DNA of 64,000 nucleotides from Bifidobacterium primatium (GTDB lineage Bacteria > Actinomycetota > Actinomycetes > Actinomycetales > Bifidobacteriaceae): NCBI RefSeq assembly GCF_002802875.1, contig NZ_PEBI01000004.1, forward strand, positions 309,182 through 373,181. Direction: 5' to 3'. Shown here in pieces: positions 44,577 to 53,920 of this stretch (the stretch's first letter is position 1; every line of letters starts with the position of its first letter). Below the pieces are notes generated by a model, which worked only from the letters and a program-made list of their open reading frames with translations, was not told the origin of the DNA and did no database searches. The translations under genes and the position numbers were made by a program.

Positions 44577-45103
44577 TGTCTCGACTTGGTTCGTTGACGC
44601 TCTCGGCGCAGAGGTTCGCACCGGTGAGTCAGACGGACGTCAGGCCGTTCGTCGCCGCCGCCGTGGCGTTGGCGGTTGCGGCGGTGCTGCTGTGCGTCAT
44701 CGTGATGGCGCTTGGACGGCCGCGTCGCGTCGTGCCCGCGCCGGGCGGCGTGCACCGCCGGTCGACGGGAAATGACGAGTGGCTGCGTCAGATCGACGAT
44801 GTTCGAGAACGGTTCCATGCCGGCGAGATCGATGAGGACGATGCGTTCAGCGAGCTTGCGGGCATCGCACGCCGGTTCGCGTCGTCGCGTCTGGGTAGGG
44901 ACGTCACCAGCCATACGCTCGCGGAGCTGCGCACGTTGCCGCGCTCCCGTGGCAACGGCCGTGGCCTCGATCTGCTGCGTCAGACCATCTCGGCGCTGTA
45001 TCCGCCGGAATTCGCCGGCCCGTTCACCCACGCCCATGCGGACGCGTCGGTCGACGACGCCGCCGGCTGGGTCGCAAGGCTTGTGGAAAGGTGGCGCGCA
45101 TGA
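44576..45103 (+). CDS. Small membrane protein of the MoxR operon
   Basis: 175 residues from ATG 44576 (a GTG at 44573 is also possible; GGAGG lies upstream). A single membrane helix at about 24-48 (VAAAVALAVAAVLLCVIVMAL) is followed by a cytoplasmic helical domain (WLRQIDDVRERFHAGEIDEDDAFSEL, in part). By position it corresponds to the DUF4381-like/BatB-adjacent small proteins of MoxR operons, though sequence similarity is not obvious. Overlaps DUF58 by 1 bp and the next VWA gene by 4 bp. Confidence 0.75.
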   Translation: MSRLGSLTLSAQRFAPVSQTDVRPFVAAAVALAVAAVLLCVIVMALGRPRRVVPAPGGVHRRSTGNDEWLRQIDDVRERFHAGEIDEDDAFSELAGIARRFASSRLGRDVTSHTLAELRTLPRSRGNGRGLDLLRQTISALYPPEFAGPFTHAHADASVDDAAGWVARLVERWRA

Positions 45104-46173
45104 CGTCATCATGGATAACGTTCCAGTGGCCGTGGGCCCTGATCGGCCTCGTCATCGTTGCGGCGGGCGCGCTGCTCCTGTGGGGGTTTGCCCGTCGCGA
45201 CGCCCCGCAACGTGACGGCGGCGATGCCGACGCGCGGGTATGGAATCTCGACGACGACATGGAGACCGAATACGTCGCCGCGCAGTGGCGTCGGTGGCGG
45301 CTGCTCAACCGCGTCGCCGTGGCCTTGCTGACGCTGGGCCTGGTCGCCGCCGTGACGCTGGCGGCGAGGCCGTCGCACATCGATTCGGAGTCCAGCAGCA
45401 ATTCCACCCGCGACATCATCCTGTGCCTTGACGTCTCCGGCTCCACCCTGCCGTACGACCGCGAGGTCATCGCCACGTATCTCGACCTCATCCAGCATTT
45501 CCAGGGCGAGCGCATCGGCCTGAGCATCTTCAACTCGACGTCGCGCACGGTGTTCCCGCTGACCGACGACTACGACCTCGTCGAGAAGCAGCTGTCCTAC
45601 GCGAACACGATTCTCAAGGGCGTCGTCAATCAGGAAAGCATCGACAAGATGAGCGACGAGCAGTACCAGCAGGTCTCCGATTGGCTCGAAGGCACGCAGA
45701 ACCGCAAGAACGTCACCTCGCTCATCGGCGACGGACTGGTCAGCTGCGCCGCCATGCTGCCGGAGTTCACCGCCGCGGGCGGTTCGGCGAACACGAACCG
45801 CAACGCGTCCATCGTGCTGGCGACCGACAACGTGCTCTCCGGCACGCCGACATACCAGCTGGGCAAGGCGCTCGACCTGACGAGGCGTTCGGGAATCGTG
45901 GTGGACGGCCTGTATTCCGGACCGGTTTCGACGAACGGCGAGCAGACCACGCTGGAGATGAAGAGCCAGATCGAGTCGCATGGGGGCACGTTCCTCACCC
46001 AGGGCGGCGATTCGTCGGTGTCGGCCCTGGTGCGGACCATCGAGAACCAACGCCATGCCGACGACGAGAAGCGGAACCAATCGAATCTCGTGGACGCCCC
46101 GCAGTACTGGATTCCCGTCATCGTGGTGCTGTTCCTGGGATTCCTGCTGACGGCGGGGAGGCTGCAACGATGA
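45100..46173 (+). CDS. VWA-domain membrane protein (first)
   Basis: 357 residues from ATG 45100 (MTSSWITFQW), ATGA overlap with the preceding gene and AAGGTGG upstream; a GTG at 45091 is less likely. Membrane helices at about 8-30, 72-92 and 331-352 flank a VWA domain with intact MIDAS start DVSGS (CLDVSGSTLPYD). BatA-like. It would bind a metal-dependent partner on one face of the membrane, and be acted on by MoxR. Confidence 0.92.
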   Translation: MTSSWITFQWPWALIGLVIVAAGALLLWGFARRDAPQRDGGDADARVWNLDDDMETEYVAAQWRRWRLLNRVAVALLTLGLVAAVTLAARPSHIDSESSSNSTRDIILCLDVSGSTLPYDREVIATYLDLIQHFQGERIGLSIFNSTSRTVFPLTDDYDLVEKQLSYANTILKGVVNQESIDKMSDEQYQQVSDWLEGTQNRKNVTSLIGDGLVSCAAMLPEFTAAGGSANTNRNASIVLATDNVLSGTPTYQLGKALDLTRRSGIVVDGLYSGPVSTNGEQTTLEMKSQIESHGGTFLTQGGDSSVSALVRTIENQRHADDEKRNQSNLVDAPQYWIPVIVVLFLGFLLTAGRLQR

Positions 46174-47192
46174 ATCTGAACGGACTGACCCTCTCCCCCG
46201 TGTTCGGGTGGATCATCTCGCCGCTGCTGGCGGCACTCGTCATCGCGGCCGCCATCGGCCATGTGATGTGGATGACGAGCCGCCGACATGTGGACGCCAC
46301 GAAGGCGACGTATGTCCGCCGCATACTCGCGGCGGTCACGATCGCCGTCATGCTGGTCACGCCGGGCACGGTGCGGGTCACGCAGAGCAAGGCCGTCAAC
46401 ACGACCGACGTGTTCATCGCCGTGGACATCACCGGATCCATGGCGGTCGCCGATGCGCACTACGGATCGTCGGCGACGATCACGCGCATCGAGGCGGCGC
46501 GCAAGGCCGTCGCCGACATCACCGCGCTGTATCCCGACGCGAGCTTCGCCGCCGTCGGCTTCGGCACCTCCGGAACGCTCGACGTCCCGCTGACGCCGGA
46601 CGCGCAGGCCATCACGAACTGGGCCGAGGCGCTGACGCTGGAGCCGACGTCGTCCTCGGCGGGATCGAACCTGGACAAGGCGATAGACCCGCTGCTCACG
46701 ACGATGAAAAGCGCCCACGACCAGCACCCCGACGACACGATGCTGGTCTACTACATCTCCGACGGGGAGCAGACCAGCACGAAAACCCGACGGACGTTCT
46801 CCTCGCTGCGTGCCTATGCCGACGACGCCGTCGCGGTGGGCGTGGGCTCGACCAAGGGCGGCAGGATACCGCAGATCGACAGCACCGGCGCCATCCGGTC
46901 CGACAAATTCGTCACCGACCCGACGACCAAGCAGCCGGGGGTGTCGATGCTCGACGAGAAGAGCCTCAAGACCATCGCCGACGAGATGAGCGGCTCATAC
47001 GTGCATGCGGACGCCGATCGGACGCTCGGCTCGCAGGACGCGAAGACGACGTCGAAGGACTACCGCATGGCGAACACGCATCAGGACCGCGAGCGGGTCG
47101 TTCCCCTGGTGTGGCCGTTCGCGATACTGCTGACGCTGCTGCTCGCATGGGAGGCCGTGGACTGGGCCCGAACCTCAAGGAGGCTGCTGTGA
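46170..47192 (+). CDS. VWA-domain membrane protein (second)
   Basis: 340 residues from the ATG at 46170 (ATGA overlap). Helices at about 13-33 and 51-68, VWA domain with MIDAS DITGSMAVAD and ISDGEQTS, and a last membrane helix near 312-328 (VVPLVWPFAILLTLLLAW). BatB-like paralog of the preceding gene. The two VWA proteins probably form a complex. The long open frame upstream in this phase is an artefact of GC-rich sequence. Confidence 0.92.
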   Translation: MNLNGLTLSPVFGWIISPLLAALVIAAAIGHVMWMTSRRHVDATKATYVRRILAAVTIAVMLVTPGTVRVTQSKAVNTTDVFIAVDITGSMAVADAHYGSSATITRIEAARKAVADITALYPDASFAAVGFGTSGTLDVPLTPDAQAITNWAEALTLEPTSSSAGSNLDKAIDPLLTTMKSAHDQHPDDTMLVYYISDGEQTSTKTRRTFSSLRAYADDAVAVGVGSTKGGRIPQIDSTGAIRSDKFVTDPTTKQPGVSMLDEKSLKTIADEMSGSYVHADADRTLGSQDAKTTSKDYRMANTHQDRERVVPLVWPFAILLTLLLAWEAVDWARTSRRLL

Positions 47193-47797
47193 ACCGGAGC
47201 TCCAAGAACACGAAGAGCACGAGGGGTGCCGCACGCGCCGCAGCCGGCACCGCACGAGCGCCGTTGGCGGTGCGCGTGGCACTGGGAATCCTGGCTGCGC
47301 TGATGCTGGTCGGCGCTGCGGTGGCGGCGCTCAACCTCAGCTCGCTGTCCACCAACAACACGGCGGTGTCCGGCCTCAACGCCGCCATCGCCGCCTATGC
47401 CAAGGACTCGCCAGACCTCAACGCGCTGCGGAAGGCCCAGCAGCAGAACGACGCGCAGTTCGCCGATGCGCAAAGCCTTTCGGCTGTGCAGCTGCCGCAG
47501 GTGAAGAGGACCATCGCCGACAACGCCGCGCAATCCGCGCGACTGACCCGGCAAATCGAGTCCGACCTCAACAGACAGAAGAGCCGGAAGAACACGACGT
47601 CGAACGGCACGGCCACGGGCGGGAAGACCGCTCAGGGCAAGTCGGGCAAGGCTTCGTCGCAGGACAGCGCCGACGCCGAGAAGATCGATCGTCTGCTCAG
47701 GCAGAACTCGCAAGGCTCGAAGGCCAACGTGAGCAATACGCCAAGCGACTCCACCAAGACGGAGGGCGACACCAACCGCAACGCCAAACCCTGGTGA
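47189..47797 (+). CDS. Membrane-anchored coiled-coil protein ending the MoxR operon
   Basis: 202 residues from GTG 47189 (GTGA overlap; AAGGAGG upstream). A basic N-terminal tail is followed by one membrane helix (about 28-52), a helical segment of about 80 residues (LNALRKAQQQNDAQFADAQS) and a low-complexity Lys/Ser/Thr/Asn/Gly-rich tail. No named family. By position it is the accessory subunit of the MoxR-VWA complex. Confidence 0.8.
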   Translation: MNRSSKNTKSTRGAARAAAGTARAPLAVRVALGILAALMLVGAAVAALNLSSLSTNNTAVSGLNAAIAAYAKDSPDLNALRKAQQQNDAQFADAQSLSAVQLPQVKRTIADNAAQSARLTRQIESDLNRQKSRKNTTSNGTATGGKTAQGKSGKASSQDSADAEKIDRLLRQNSQGSKANVSNTPSDSTKTEGDTNRNAKPW

Positions 47798-47858
47798 CGC
47801 GGACCGTCCTCCGGCGCAACGGGCATCGGCCCGGCGCGCCGAGCGAATCATCGGACCG

Positions 47859-47919
47859 ATGTTGACGAACGGCCCATCCATCCACATTTTCGTCGCATGG
47901 GTGGGCCGTTCGTCAACAT
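47859..47919 (+). terminator. 23-bp hairpin between the MoxR operon and the WXG-hydrolase pair
   Basis: 47859-47881 pairs with 47897-47919 over 23 bp with one G:U-compatible mismatch (core GTTGACGAACGGCCCA), loop of 15 nt. No U-tract, but it is the longest nearly perfect stem in this region and probably ends the MoxR message. Confidence 0.7.
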
Positions 47920-47967
47920 TGCCGGAGGAGGTTCCCACGCGCGGGATGCCCATGGTTCAATCGCGGT

Positions 47968-48327
47968 ATGACGCAGAACACCCCAACACCATCGTTCGGA
48001 CAGGCCTCCTTCGGCCAGGCGCCGTCGGGCAGTCCGCTCGCACAGGCGATCCGCGCCTCCTCCGGCCAGACGCCGGCCGCGCAATGCGGCTGCGCCGCAG
48101 TGCTTGAGGACTCACGCGCGCAGGCCCTCACCCTGGCCGCATCGTCGGCGGTCATCGCCCAGCAGGCGGCCGACGCATTGGCCTCCGCGGCGACGCTCAC
48201 CTGGCAGGGCGAGGCCGGAGAACGCTTCCACGCCACGGTGCGCAAGGCCTCCGTATTAGCGCAGGACCTCGAATCGGGATCGCGGGGCACCGCAGGGTTC
48301 CTCGACAGCGCGGAGGCCGTATTATGA
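47968..48327 (+). CDS. Small WXG-like helical protein
   Basis: 119 residues. A disordered start rich in Gln/Pro/Ser/Gly (PSFGQASFGQAPSG) is followed by two helices joined by WQG (LTWQGEAGERFHATVRKASVL), a WXG100-like hairpin. There is no ribosome binding site; a TTCAAT box ends 6 nt before the ATG. It overlaps the next gene by 4 bp. Pairing of a WXG-like protein with a downstream enzyme is typical of type VII substrate pairs, but no secretion ATPase is in the window. Confidence 0.7.
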   Translation: MTQNTPTPSFGQASFGQAPSGSPLAQAIRASSGQTPAAQCGCAAVLEDSRAQALTLAASSAVIAQQAADALASAATLTWQGEAGERFHATVRKASVLAQDLESGSRGTAGFLDSAEAVL

Positions 48328-49811
48328 GCGCGCATGTGAAATCCCGCGTATACGGCGGAACGGGAACGACGACGAGCGCCGACCTCGACCGTTTCGGCGA
48401 GGTCGCGAAGGCCCTGGAATCGGCCGCGTTGGCGGCGGAACGCATAGACGGCCACTGGCAGTCGCTGCCCATACAGCTGCGGCACCGGCGTTCCGCCGCC
48501 CCGTTCTGCCCGAAACTCGGCGGGACGGCCGCATCCGGTTCCGTCATGGCCGACGGCTCGTGCGTGGTCGGGGGAACGGGCGGAGCGCATGTGTCGTTGG
48601 ACTATGCCGCGGTGACAAGCCACGCGAACGCGCGGGCGGCCGAGGCGGCGAAGCTCTCGTCGACGCTGCAGGACCTGTCCGACCGCATCATCCGCGCGTA
48701 TTCGCTGTATTCCAATGCCGAACATGCCGCGGCCCGGATCGTGGGCGAGATGCTGCAGCTCGGCGCGCTTACGGAGCCGGGGTATGCCGCGGGCATATTC
48801 GCGGCGCTGGCCGGGGCGAGCGTGCTGAAGGGTTCTCTGGAGGAGGGCCGGTTCAACCCGATATATGCGGTGACCGATTCGTGGTGGGCGCAGGAGGGCC
48901 TGCTCGCGGCGCTGGGAACGGGCATCACCAACGGCACGGGCGGCAAGGCGAAGCTGCACGGTGCCGTATCCACGAACGAGGTCAACGAGGCCGCGGGAAA
49001 GATATCGGAGTATCTCGCTCCCCTGAACAACGCCGCGTTCGGCGACAGGCTGATGGTGACCCGGATACGTCCGCTGCATGGCATCGGCGAGACGCGGACC
49101 ATCGCGGATTCCCTGACGAACGTGCATGACATGAGGCTCAACAAGGTGGATTACGGTTCCATCGCCATCCAGCGCTATCTGCGCGACGACGGCACGACCG
49201 CGTGGATGGTCACGGTGCCCGGCACCGACGGACATTTCGATTCGCCGTTCAGCTGGCAGACGAACGTGGAGCTGATGAGCTCCGACGCCGAACAGCGCAA
49301 GGCCGCCGACAGCGCGCGCATGGTCGACGAGGCCATGAGCCGAGCCGGCATCGGACCCGACGATCCGGTGGCCATCGTCGGCCATTCGCAGGGCGGCATT
49401 GTGGCGGCGACGATGGCCGCAGACTTCTCCGACAAGTACAACATCCAGCACATCGTCACCGCCGGGTCGCCCGTCGCGAACCATCCGATCGGCCCGAACA
49501 CGTGGGTCACGAGCATCGAGGTGAACGACGAGCTGGTGTCGAACCTCGACGGCGCCCAGAACCCGATGTCGCCCACATGGCTCACCGTGCGCGGCATGAG
49601 CCAGCCGCTCGGCGTCGAACGGGGAACCGCCGTGGAGAACACCGGGGACGGCAAGTCCATCACGCACGACATGAACTACATGAAGGCGACGTGGCGCGAC
49701 GCCGAGAAGCTCGGCTCCACCGCGCTGCAGGGCCATGAGCGGCATTTCCGGGAGGTCATCGGCGGCGAGCTGAAGGAGACCACATACTGGCGCGGCCGCA
49801 TATCCAAGTAG
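48324..49811 (+). CDS. Alpha/beta-hydrolase-fold protein paired with a WXG-like partner
   Basis: 495 residues, ATGA overlap with the WXG-like gene. The N-terminal 200 residues are helical and Ala-rich, like the export/partner-binding region of type VII effectors; a hydrophobic patch lies at about 155-170. Residues about 265-495 are a serine hydrolase domain: nucleophile elbow VGHSQGGIVAATM, preceding VPGTDGH loop, and probable catalytic His in GHERHF near 473. Resembles lipase/PGAP1-like hydrolases. No signal peptide. Substrate unknown; lipase, esterase or toxin are all possible. Confidence 0.75.
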   Translation: MSAHVKSRVYGGTGTTTSADLDRFGEVAKALESAALAAERIDGHWQSLPIQLRHRRSAAPFCPKLGGTAASGSVMADGSCVVGGTGGAHVSLDYAAVTSHANARAAEAAKLSSTLQDLSDRIIRAYSLYSNAEHAAARIVGEMLQLGALTEPGYAAGIFAALAGASVLKGSLEEGRFNPIYAVTDSWWAQEGLLAALGTGITNGTGGKAKLHGAVSTNEVNEAAGKISEYLAPLNNAAFGDRLMVTRIRPLHGIGETRTIADSLTNVHDMRLNKVDYGSIAIQRYLRDDGTTAWMVTVPGTDGHFDSPFSWQTNVELMSSDAEQRKAADSARMVDEAMSRAGIGPDDPVAIVGHSQGGIVAATMAADFSDKYNIQHIVTAGSPVANHPIGPNTWVTSIEVNDELVSNLDGAQNPMSPTWLTVRGMSQPLGVERGTAVENTGDGKSITHDMNYMKATWRDAEKLGSTALQGHERHFREVIGGELKETTYWRGRISK

Positions 49812-49825
49812 GGTACGGCTTCACG

Positions 49826-49831
49826 TATTGT
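49826..49831 (+). promoter_or_regulatory. -10 box (TATTGT) 7 nt before the purB ATG
   Basis: TATTGT, GTTGTGC, ATG at 49839. No Shine-Dalgarno in the 7 nt. Leaderless geometry. Confidence 0.55.
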
Positions 49832-49838
49832 GTTGTGC

Positions 49839-51269
49839 ATGAAGTTGACTGACATCTCCCCCGCAATCGCACTGAGCCCGCTGGATGGGCGCTACCACAA
49901 GCAGACCGCCGAACTGACCGAGTACATGAGCGAGCCGGCGCTCAACCGCGAGCGCCTGCACGTGGAGGTCGAGTGGATGATCCTGCTGGCCAACGGCATG
50001 GGCGACGGCCCGATCGTCGGCGGCGTGAAGCCGTTCACCGACGCCGAGATCGCGTACCTGCGCGCCATCCCGGAGAACTTCGGCGCCGAGGGCATCGCCC
50101 AGATGGCCGCGCACGAGGCCATCACCCACCACGACGTGAAGGCCGTGGAGTACTACATCGACGACCAGCTCGACAAGGCCCCCGAGGCGCTGGGCTCCGA
50201 CACGCAGCTGCCGCACATCAAGCAGCTGGTGCACTTCGCCTGCACCTCCGAGGACATCAACAACCTCTCCTACGCGCTGTGCATCAAGCAGGCCGTCGAG
50301 AACGTGTGGACCCCGGCCGCCGAGAAGATCGTCGACCATCTCGCCGGCAAGGCCGAGGAGTTCAAGGACAAGGCCATGCTGAGCCTGACGCACGGCCAGC
50401 CGGCCACGCCCACCACGCTGGGCAAGGAGCTGGCGGTGTACGTGTACCGTCTGCGCCGCCAGATGAGGAAGATCGCCGACCAGGAGTACCTGGGCAAGAT
50501 CAACGGCGCCACGGGCACGTTCGGCGCGCATCTGGCCGCCTATCCGGACGTGGACTGGGTCGCCGTCTCCCGCGAGTTCGTCACCAACCGCATGGGTCTG
50601 ACCTGGAACCCGCTGACCACGCAGATCGAAAGCCACGACTGGCAGGCCGAGCTCTACTCCACGATCAGCCACGTGAACCGCATCCTGCACAACCTGTGCG
50701 TGGACGTATGGATGTACATCTCCCGCGGCGTGTTCGCCCAGGTCCCGGTCAAGGGCGCCACCGGATCCTCCACCATGCCGCACAAGGTGAACCCGATCCG
50801 CTTCGAGAACGCCGAGGCGAACTTCGAGATCTCCTGCTCGCTGCTGGAGACCCTCGCCGCCACGCTGGTCGAGAGCCGCTGGCAGCGCGACCTGACCGAT
50901 TCGACCACGCAGCGCAACGTGGGCGTGGGCCTCGGCTACTCGCTGCTCGCCCTGAACAACCTGCTGGGCGGCCTGAACTCCATCCACCCGAACGACATCG
51001 TCATCGAACGCGAGCTCGACGAGAACTGGGAGGTGCTCGGCGAGCCGATCCAGACCGCCATGCGCGCCGCCGCCCTCGAGGGCCGCGAAGGCATGGACAA
51101 GCCGTACGAGAAGGTCAAGGAGCTCATGCGCGGCCACTCCATCTCCAAGCAGGATGTGGAGAGCTTCATCGCCACGCTCGACTTCGACGAAGAGACCGCG
51201 AAGCGTCTGAGCGCGCTGACCCCGGCCACCTACACCGGTATCGCCGACAAGCTCGTCGATTTCGACTGA
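49839..51269 (+). CDS. purB: Adenylosuccinate lyase
   Basis: 476 residues from ATG 49839 (MKLTDISPAIALSPLDGRY). It cleaves SAICAR to AICAR and adenylosuccinate to AMP in purine synthesis. Fumarase/aspartase superfamily signature GSSTMPHKVNP holds the catalytic serine loop; SLTHGQPATPTTLGKE contains the catalytic His; FACTSEDINN is conserved. It matches the long E. coli-type PurB. Its stop overlaps the start of the flippase-like gene by 1 bp (TGATG), so the two are translated together. Confidence 0.97.
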   Translation: MKLTDISPAIALSPLDGRYHKQTAELTEYMSEPALNRERLHVEVEWMILLANGMGDGPIVGGVKPFTDAEIAYLRAIPENFGAEGIAQMAAHEAITHHDVKAVEYYIDDQLDKAPEALGSDTQLPHIKQLVHFACTSEDINNLSYALCIKQAVENVWTPAAEKIVDHLAGKAEEFKDKAMLSLTHGQPATPTTLGKELAVYVYRLRRQMRKIADQEYLGKINGATGTFGAHLAAYPDVDWVAVSREFVTNRMGLTWNPLTTQIESHDWQAELYSTISHVNRILHNLCVDVWMYISRGVFAQVPVKGATGSSTMPHKVNPIRFENAEANFEISCSLLETLAATLVESRWQRDLTDSTTQRNVGVGLGYSLLALNNLLGGLNSIHPNDIVIERELDENWEVLGEPIQTAMRAAALEGREGMDKPYEKVKELMRGHSISKQDVESFIATLDFDEETAKRLSALTPATYTGIADKLVDFD

Positions 51270-53758
51270 TGTCCGTTCGCGACGATTCAACCGATATTTC
51301 CGAAGACGTCGTTCCCTCCGCCAACGCATCCGCCGAGGCAGCAGGGGACGACGTCTCCATTTGCGACGTCCCTCCCACCAGGGTCCATGATTTCTCCGAT
51401 CTGGTGAGCGCCGCCGGCGCCGTCGCCATCGCCGTGCTGGTGATGCTGGCCTCCGTGTATCTCACCGGCATATCCAGCGGCGTGGAGTCCGACGTGCATC
51501 ATGCCGGCACCGCGGTGGGCTGGCTGGTCGAGCTGCCGCTATCGCTGCTGCAGCAGGTCGTCACCGTGCTGGTGGTGGGCTCCGTGCTCGTGCAGCTGCT
51601 CATCGCCAGGGAATGGGTGCAGGCCATCGTCTCCATCGTCTCGATGTTCCTCGGCTACGGGCTGGCGGGCGGGCTCAGCCTCGTCATCGACCTGTTCGGC
51701 TCCGACCAGCTGGTGACCGCATTGGACTCCACCGGTGTGCTGGGACATGGTCCGCTGCTGCCCGACATGTTCGCCGGCCTCGCCGCGTTCCTTACCGCAG
51801 CAGGCCCGCATCGGCTGCGCGGTACGGTGAAATGGGGATGGAACAGCCTGTTCTCATTGGCCATACTGCTGGTGGTCATCTCCATCGATCCCATCGCCGG
51901 CGTGGCCGTGGCCCTGGCCAGCGGTCGGCTCATCGGCCTGCTGGTGCGGTTCGCCATGGGCACGCAGAACAAGGGCGCGTGGGGCATGCAGATCGTTCAG
52001 TCGATGTCGTCCATAGGACTGGACGTGTCGGAACTGATCCGGCAGGAGGGCATCCACGGCCCGGCCGGGGCAAAACGCCCGTCGCTGGTCGACGATCTGG
52101 CGCCGTTGTCGCGCATCTACAAGGCGAAGACCCGTGACGGCGACACCTATATCGTGTCCGTCCGCGACGAACAGACGCGCACCGTGGGCTATCTCTCCCA
52201 GCTGTGGCAGTGGCTGCGCCTGGCCAGCGGCGTCGACCTGCGCACCGACCGGTCGATGAGCGCGACCACGCATCATCACGTCGACCTGCTGCTGACCCTG
52301 CGCAACATCGGTCTGGAGACGCCGGAGGTGTATGGCCGCGCCGAGGTGGGCGAATCGTCCATCGTCGTCTTCGCCGGCACGCACCCCTGTTCGCCCGTCG
52401 ACTGGAACGAGGTCGACGACGATGACCTGACGTCGGTGATGGAGTATCTCGGCACGGCGAACGCGCGCGGCATCACGCATCGCGCGATCACGCCCATGTC
52501 GTTCGCCCGGTCCGCTTCCGGCCGTCTGGTGCTTGCCGGGTGGCAGAACGGCGACGACGCCAGTTCCGCGGCGAACGTCGCCATCGACCGCATCCAGCTG
52601 CTGACGGCGTTGAGCTGCCGTACCAGCATAGCCCGCGTCATCGCGTGCGCGGAGCGTTGCTGGGGCAGGCAGGCGCTGGTGGCGCTGGTGCCGTTCGTGC
52701 AGAACGTGGCGATTCCCCAGGAGACGAAGGCCGATGAGTTCTGGTCGCGCCAGACCATGCGCGAGCTGCGCGGCGGTCTGAGCGCGCTGGCACCGGCCGA
52801 GGAGGCCGAGGCTCTCCCCCAGGTCACGCTCTCCCGCTTCAACGCCCGTTCGGTCATCATGATCGCCCTGATCATCGTGGCGGTGGTCGTGGTGTTCACC
52901 CAGCTCAACATGCACGAGGTCATCACGGCGGTCTCCCGTGCGAACCCGTGGATGGCGGCGCTCGGCTATCTCTTCGGCCTGCTGTCGTGGGTCGGTTCCG
53001 CCGTGGCGCTGTACGTGTATGTCGATAGGGACCGCTGCCATCCCTCCGGCGTGCTCGCCGTGCAGGCGGCCTCCGGTTTCACCACCATATCGATGCCCGC
53101 CGGCGTCGGCCCCGCGTTCGTCATGCTGCAGTATCTGCGCAAGAGCGGCTACCGCAATTCGGCGGCGACGGCGATTACCAGCGCCATCATCGTGATCCAG
53201 GCGATCGCCATCACGTCGCTGCTGCTGGTCATCGGCGTCTTCACCGGCCGCAATTCGCTTTCGGGCATGATTCCCACCAATACGCTGGTCACGGTGATCG
53301 GTCTGGCTGCCGCGGTGGTTTCGCTGGTCATGATCATCCCGTTCACCAGAAGGCTCGTCCTCGACAAGGTGATGCCGGTGGTGCTCTCCTACGCCCGTCA
53401 GCTCGTCGACCTGCTGTCCCAACCGCGCAGGCTGGCGATCGCCACGCTGGGCTGGCTGTTCCAGACCTCCATGCTGGGCATGAGCTTCTGGGCGTCGCTC
53501 ATGGCGTTCGGCCAGTACACGAATCCGCTGGAGACCGTGTTCATCTACGTGCTGACCAACACGCTGGCCTCGGCCGTTCCGACGCCGGGCGGCCTCGGCG
53601 CCATCGAGGCGGCGCTGACCCTGGGCTTCACCTCGGTCGGCATCCCCTCGGCGGTGGCTCTGTCGTCCACGATGCTGTTCCGTCTGCTCACGTACTGGCT
53701 GCGCATCCCCATCGGCGGCATGGCCATGAAATGGATGAATTCCCATGATTTGCTATGA
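51269..53758 (+). CDS. Flippase-like (UPF0104/MprF-type) membrane protein with a central cytoplasmic domain
   Basis: 829 residues. An N-terminal acidic tail precedes about six membrane segments (50-235). A cytoplasmic region at about 260-500 (TYIVSVRDEQTRTVGYLSQLW; HHHVDLLLTLRNIGLETPEVYG; ALSCRTSIARVIACA) resembles the kinase-like/ABC1-like insert of actinobacterial homologs. A C-terminal UPF0104 bundle (about 530-825) has the family hallmark PTPGGLGAIEAALTLGF. This family includes lipid flippases and MprF; no synthetase domain is present. Probably moves or modifies envelope lipids. Coupled to purB by a 1-bp overlap, which is functionally unexpected. Confidence 0.87.
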   Translation: MSVRDDSTDISEDVVPSANASAEAAGDDVSICDVPPTRVHDFSDLVSAAGAVAIAVLVMLASVYLTGISSGVESDVHHAGTAVGWLVELPLSLLQQVVTVLVVGSVLVQLLIAREWVQAIVSIVSMFLGYGLAGGLSLVIDLFGSDQLVTALDSTGVLGHGPLLPDMFAGLAAFLTAAGPHRLRGTVKWGWNSLFSLAILLVVISIDPIAGVAVALASGRLIGLLVRFAMGTQNKGAWGMQIVQSMSSIGLDVSELIRQEGIHGPAGAKRPSLVDDLAPLSRIYKAKTRDGDTYIVSVRDEQTRTVGYLSQLWQWLRLASGVDLRTDRSMSATTHHHVDLLLTLRNIGLETPEVYGRAEVGESSIVVFAGTHPCSPVDWNEVDDDDLTSVMEYLGTANARGITHRAITPMSFARSASGRLVLAGWQNGDDASSAANVAIDRIQLLTALSCRTSIARVIACAERCWGRQALVALVPFVQNVAIPQETKADEFWSRQTMRELRGGLSALAPAEEAEALPQVTLSRFNARSVIMIALIIVAVVVVFTQLNMHEVITAVSRANPWMAALGYLFGLLSWVGSAVALYVYVDRDRCHPSGVLAVQAASGFTTISMPAGVGPAFVMLQYLRKSGYRNSAATAITSAIIVIQAIAITSLLLVIGVFTGRNSLSGMIPTNTLVTVIGLAAAVVSLVMIIPFTRRLVLDKVMPVVLSYARQLVDLLSQPRRLAIATLGWLFQTSMLGMSFWASLMAFGQYTNPLETVFIYVLTNTLASAVPTPGGLGAIEAALTLGFTSVGIPSAVALSSTMLFRLLTYWLRIPIGGMAMKWMNSHDLL

Positions 53759-53848
53759 GTCGCAGACGTATCGGGCACAGAATCTTCACGCAAACGCCAA
53801 AAGGGCGGGTTTTTCGCGAAGAATGCGTAAATTGCCCCAGCGATACGT

Positions 53849-53854
53849 TACAAT
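53849..53854 (+). promoter_or_regulatory. -10 box (TACAAT) of the HU gene
   Basis: TACAAT 66 bp before the HU ATG, giving a leader of about 60 nt with AGAAGGAAA before the start. A matching -35 is not clear. Confidence 0.5.
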
Positions 53855-53920
53855 CGGTTGTGTTCCAAGGGTTTTCCCGATTTAGAGGGTTGACCCACTG
53901 ACAGAAGGAAATTGTGCATT

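Noticed and set aside
49973..51268. Long N-terminal extension of the flippase-like protein across purB
   Set aside because: It is purB read in another frame. The real start is the TGATG overlap at 51269.
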